A stretch of 64,000 nt of DNA from Candidatus Dechloromonas phosphorivorans (GTDB lineage Bacteria; Pseudomonadota; Gammaproteobacteria; Burkholderiales; Rhodocyclaceae). Both the position numbers and the translations under genes were made by a program. This document shows, piece after piece, positions 60,670 to 64,000 of the stretch. Location of the stretch: assembly GCA_016709495.1 (NCBI GenBank), contig JADJMS010000019.1, positions 47,511 through 111,510 on the forward strand, in the 5' to 3' direction. The notes below the pieces were generated by a model. The model had not been told where the DNA came from, did not search any database, and saw nothing but the letters and a program-made list of their open reading frames with translations. The stretch's first letter is position 1; every line of letters starts with the position of its first letter.

Positions 60670-62676
60670 AGTCCTCGCTACCCTCTTCGTTTGGCAAATA
60701 CCGCGATCTGGTACTTCTGATCGCCTTGTTTCTGCTGATTGATGCCGGCGTTTCGGTCATCAACATTTACACCTCGCACCAAATCGAAGCGGACGCCAGC
60801 CGGATCAATGCCGCCGGCCAGATGCGCGCGTCAGCCCAGCAACTGACCAAGGCTTTGCTGACGCTGGACATGGAAATTCGCAGCGGCGCACCGACCCAGA
60901 GCAGCCAGGCAGAAATTTCCGAGGCCCGCCTTGGCTTTCTCGACGCCCAAAGCAACCTCCAGGGAAAGCCAGGCCAAGTTAACAACGGCTTGCTCGAAAC
61001 GGAGTCGCAAACCCAAAAGATCCAGGCACAGCTCGCCCATATTGCACAAACCTGGACACCCATCGACCGCGAGGTGGGCCCGCTGCTGCTCGCCGACCAG
61101 CTGGACAGCGAGGCCATTGCCAGCGCCGTGAGCAAAGCGGCTACGCGCAACAACCGGCTAACCCAGCAGGCTGACGACCTGGGCCAAAGCCTGGAAGAAC
61201 TGGCGCAGCAAAAGACCGCCACCATGCGCTGGATTCAGATGCTCGCCATCGGCCTGGCTTTCCTGAACTTCTGTTTCATCGTCTTCAAATTTATTGCGCG
61301 CCTGTCGGCCAGCGATCACGCTGCCGCCCTGGCCCGGCAAGAAAGTGAACGAATTCTGGGCAGTGTCCGCGAAGGCCTGTTTTTGCTGACCCGGGAACGC
61401 ACCGTTGGCAGCCAGCGCTCCAGTTCCCTGGACAAGCTGTTCGGAGACCGACTGCAAACCGGCGATAACTTTCATCAGGTTTTGTCACGCATCTGCACCC
61501 TGGAAAGCGCCGAAGCGGCCGAGAACTACATCGACGTTTTGTTCAACCGGAAAATCAAGCAAGCCCTGCTCGAACAACTCAATCCGCTGAAAGAGATCGA
61601 ATTGCTCGACAGCGCCGGCAAGCGCAAGGGGGCTACTTTTGTCAGCTTCGAATTCGACCAGATACGCGAGAATAATGAGGTTGTCGCGCTGCTGGTCAGC
61701 GTTTTCGACGTTTCCGACGAAGTGCGCCTGGAACGCGAACTGGCTACTGCCGAATCGCGCGCCAAGAGCGAAATCGACCTGTTGCTCGGCATACTCGACC
61801 ACAACCCCGACACCGTCGCCGGCTTCCTGCAGGCAGCACACAATAGCTTGCAACAGATCAACCATGAATTGAAGGATGTTCAACCCGCTCGCCAGTCCTA
61901 TCCGCAACTGGTTAACCGGATTGCCCGGACTTTGCACGGCCTGAAAGGTGAAGCCGCCACCCTGAGCTGCAACAGCATCAGCCAGGAAATTCATGACTTC
62001 GAAGAATTACTGACCCCGTTACGCGGCCGGCCAAGCATACAGGGGGGATGATCTGATCCCGCTAGCGGTCGCACTGAGCCGTCTGCTGGCCGAGATCGCC
62101 AAAGTCGACGTCGTGGTCAATCGCATCCAGCACCATATCGCAGGGCGCAGTGGTGAACAGGCAAGACCGGACCCGCTTTGGGAAACCCTGAAAAACATCG
62201 AAAAGCTCGCCCTGCAGGTCGCCGAAGATCTCAACAAGCAGGTCCGCTTTGAGGTTGCTGTGCCGCGTCTCGACAAGGTGCCACCGCACATCGCCAGCAT
62301 CCTGCAAGAGCGCCAGCAACTCGGCAAACCCGCAGCCGGCGTGATCCGCGTCGAAATCACGAGCGAAGCCGATGGCACCTTGACCATGGCTATTCATGAT
62401 GACGGCCGCGGCATTTCAGCCGTCCATCTGCGCACCGTGCTGGTCGCCCGCAATCTGTTCACACCGGAAGCGGTGAGCAAAATGAGCGACGATCAAGTCA
62501 TCGCCATGCTTTTTGAGCCCGGCTTCAGCTCGCTTGACCAGGCCCATTTGCATGCCGGGCGCGGCGAAGGGCTGGGCGTGGTCAAGGAAGCCTTGCGCAA
62601 ACTGGATGGCCGCCTGCGCATCAGCTCGCGCGTCAATTCGCACACCCGTTTCATCATGCAGCTCAAACCCTCATGA
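60666..62676 (+). CDS. Membrane sensor with HPt and CheA-like ATPase domain, frameshifted near 62045
   Basis: The N-terminus has a membrane helix (about residues 16-36), a PilJ-type periplasmic helical domain (INAAGQMRASAQQLTKALL), and a second helix (about 195-215). A coiled coil, a PAS-like region (about 240-340), an HPt domain (histidine in ARTLHGLKGEAATL) and an ATPase domain (HDDGRGISA, GEGLGVVKEAL) follow. At the G run 62041-62046 one extra G breaks the frame; without it IQG continues as DDLIPLAVALSRLL. There is no HisKA or CheW domain, so it works like a CheA kinase with its own sensor. Confidence 0.85.
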
Positions 62677-63065
62677 TCATGATGCCGCGCACCCGCCCCC
62701 TGAGCCTGTTGATCGTCGATGACTCGACCGTCATCCGCAATCGCATCGCCCGCCTGGTTTCCAGCCCGCAATTGCCGCTCATACAGATTGCCGGCCTCGC
62801 CGCCAACGGTGAAGTGGCGCTGAATATGGCGCGCGAAACCCGACCCGACCTGATCACCATGGATCTGACCATGCCCAACATGGATGGCGAAGCCTGCATC
62901 GAGGCGATCGCCCGCTTCCTGCCGGATACCCAGATTCTGGTTGTTTCGGCGCTGTCCGACAAGGCAACTGCGCTACGCGCCATTCTCAAGGGCGCCCACG
63001 GGTTTCTGCACAAACCCTTTACCGACGAAGAACTGCTGGATTCCCTCATCGAACTGGTTGCCTGA
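62673..63065 (+). CDS. Single-domain response regulator (CheY-like)
   Basis: The 130-residue receiver has DD near residues 17-18, phospho-acceptor in ITMDLTMPNMDG and lysine in LHKPF. It starts with a 4-base overlap with the kinase gene and ends at the start of the CheX-like gene. It is the obvious phosphate acceptor of the upstream HPt kinase. Confidence 0.92.
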   Translation: MIMMPRTRPLSLLIVDDSTVIRNRIARLVSSPQLPLIQIAGLAANGEVALNMARETRPDLITMDLTMPNMDGEACIEAIARFLPDTQILVVSALSDKATALRAILKGAHGFLHKPFTDEELLDSLIELVA

Positions 63066-63548
63066 ATGACGCATACCCCGCTCCGCCCGCAAGACATTGA
63101 AGTATTCACCGAAGCCATTACGCATTATTTCAGCGCCAGCACCGGCGAGCTCGCCAGCGTGCGCTCGGCCTACCTGCTTGAACGGGGTGGACCAGTGATC
63201 TGGAACGATTTCAACGGCCTGATCGAAATCAGCGGCGACTACCAGGGGAGCGTCTGTTTTTCTGCGCCACGCGCCCTGCTCTCGCATGTGCTGTTAAAAA
63301 TGGGCGAATCGGTTTTTACCGATGAACGCCACGGCGACATTGTCGGCGAAATCGCCAACACCCTCTCCGGCCGCGCCCGCCGCCATTTTGGCGAAGGCCT
63401 GGGGATCAGCCCGCCACGCCTGCTCGATTACCCTAACACCATTTTTGAAGTGCAAGCCCACAGCCTGCCCTACGCCATCCCGCTACGCTGGCATGGCTAT
63501 GAAGCCAATCTGGGGGTGCATCTTGAAGCGTGCGGTGGGGATAAATAG
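63066..63548 (+). CDS. cheX: CheX-like phosphatase
   Basis: The 160-residue protein matches the CheC/CheX/FliY phosphatase family. Its single active-site helix is EIANTLSGRARR, with the Glu and Asn needed for hydrolysis. It follows the receiver gene with no gap. CheX removes phosphate from CheY-type receivers, so it would reset this pathway. Confidence 0.85.
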   Translation: MTHTPLRPQDIEVFTEAITHYFSASTGELASVRSAYLLERGGPVIWNDFNGLIEISGDYQGSVCFSAPRALLSHVLLKMGESVFTDERHGDIVGEIANTLSGRARRHFGEGLGISPPRLLDYPNTIFEVQAHSLPYAIPLRWHGYEANLGVHLEACGGDK

Positions 63549-63718
63549 CTGGGTAGTCATCCAGTCGATGCAGCGATTTTGAATCCGACAAAGCAGGCGC
63601 CCCCAGATGACAATCGCAAATTCAGCTGCGTAATAAGTACAATGGCAAGCTGTCCGGTTTTGATTCGTTACTCAAATGCTGCGTAAACTACATTTCGTCT
63701 GGAGAGGCTCATTTGACA
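63549..63718. other. Intergenic region before the peptide gene
   Basis: 170 bases with lower GC than the CheX gene and no clear terminator. It probably contains the promoter of the peptide gene at 63719. Confidence 0.4.
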
Positions 63719-63796
63719 ATGACTTGGGCTTGTCCTGAATTCCAGCTTATTGGACAGGTTTCCGAATTTGGCGACAGTTTTGTCGTCTACTACTAG
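63719..63796 (+). CDS. 25-residue peptide gene with PqqA-like N-terminus
   Basis: ATG 63719 has GGAGAGG at 63701-63707 and a stop at 63794. The peptide starts MTWACPEF and ends GDSFVVYY. PqqA-type peptide precursors share an MxWxxP start and contain Glu and Tyr residues used in cross-linking. The spacing here differs from PqqA (Glu-x3-Tyr), so it may be a relative or another peptide-derived product precursor. The next gene begins 19 bases downstream. Confidence 0.5.
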   Translation: MTWACPEFQLIGQVSEFGDSFVVYY

Positions 63797-63815
63797 TTAG
63801 GCAGCAGAAGATCAC

Positions 63816-64000
63816 ATGGCTACCGCAAGCATCCATGCCACAACTGCCGATCCAGTGTTTTCTCCACCCACTGAACGTCGCGCGTTGCTCTCTGTAGCGT
63901 CTGCGCTCCTTCCAGGCGCTCTTGTGTTAGCGAACGCTCATGAGACACGACGTGAAGCTCTTGTATTGCTGCTGGGGCACATCACCGAATGTTTGTTGAA
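63816..64000 (+). CDS. 5' part of an unidentified gene (runs off the window)
   Basis: ATG 63816 opens a frame that stays open to the end of the window (61 codons), after a purine-rich AGAAG. The visible product has no signal peptide and a helical stretch (ERRALLSVASALLPGALVL, then REALVLLLGHITECLL). I do not recognise a family from this much. Its position just after the peptide gene suggests a role in processing or export of the peptide. Confidence 0.5.
   Translation, partial: MATASIHATTADPVFSPPTERRALLSVASALLPGALVLANAHETRREALVLLLGHITECLL

Overview
The window reads as chromosomal DNA of a free-living betaproteobacterium, most likely of the Rhodocyclales (Dechloromonas/Azonexus type). This is inferred from gene content: a gltIJKL-aspA-dctBD acidic amino acid locus, a full pstSCAB-phoU-phoBR locus, phasin, PhoX, many PAS/GGDEF/EAL/MCP signalling proteins, and moderate-to-high GC with long Proteobacteria-type reading frames. 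I see no phage, plasmid, transposase, CRISPR or rRNA genes.

Layout. 1-1.5 kb: end of a receiver-PAS protein and a Crp/Fnr regulator. 1.6-9.2 kb: an envelope and stress cluster (YihY, GlsB/YeaQ, DUF883, phospholipase A, CCC1/VIT transporter, Spy-like protein, a triple-repeat cysteine protein, small lipoproteins and unknown periplasmic proteins). 9.2-21.5 kb: an SbmA/YddA-type ABC transporter followed by a run of signalling proteins (dCache-PAS-GGDEF-EAL, Aer-like MCP, hybrid kinase, NarX-like kinase plus LuxR regulator). 21.8-29.9 kb: DctD/DctB two-component pair, aspartase and a glutamate/aspartate ABC importer headed by a good sigma-54 promoter. 30-33 kb: hflX, parB-like gene, HU and initiator tRNA. 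33.1-39.7 kb: phosphate regulon. 39.7-46.7 kb: a PhnD-like binding protein, about 1.17 kb of abnormal G/C homopolymer sequence, and an operon that combines a small COG2229-type GTPase with roadblock, CZB, PAS and degenerate receiver proteins. 46.7-53.2 kb: rpiA, patatin, lexA, EAL-CBS-GGDEF, and two paralogous cysteine-rich mini-proteins around a phasin. 53.3-59.2 kb: phoX followed by a TPAT-type TRAP transporter (TatT, TatP, TatQM) and a new 54-residue membrane protein. 59.2-63.5 kb: BON lipoprotein and a cNMP-kinase-receiver-CheX operon. At the right edge there is a 25-residue peptide gene with a PqqA-like start, followed by the beginning of another gene.

How the genes work together. DctBD probably senses acidic amino acids or dicarboxylates and drives the importer plus aspartase through sigma-54. 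PhoBR, PstSCAB, PhoU and probably PhoX form a phosphate-starvation unit. The GTPase/roadblock operon and the cNMP/CheX operon look like two separate, little-described signalling modules.

Two features limit interpretation. At least fifteen genes are broken by single-base indels, mostly in homopolymers, which points to residual sequencing error rather than gene decay. The 40.47-41.64 kb block is almost certainly not real sequence. A family of about 40-bp repeats with the core GTTGACCGCAACA recurs at eleven or more sites, mainly between genes.
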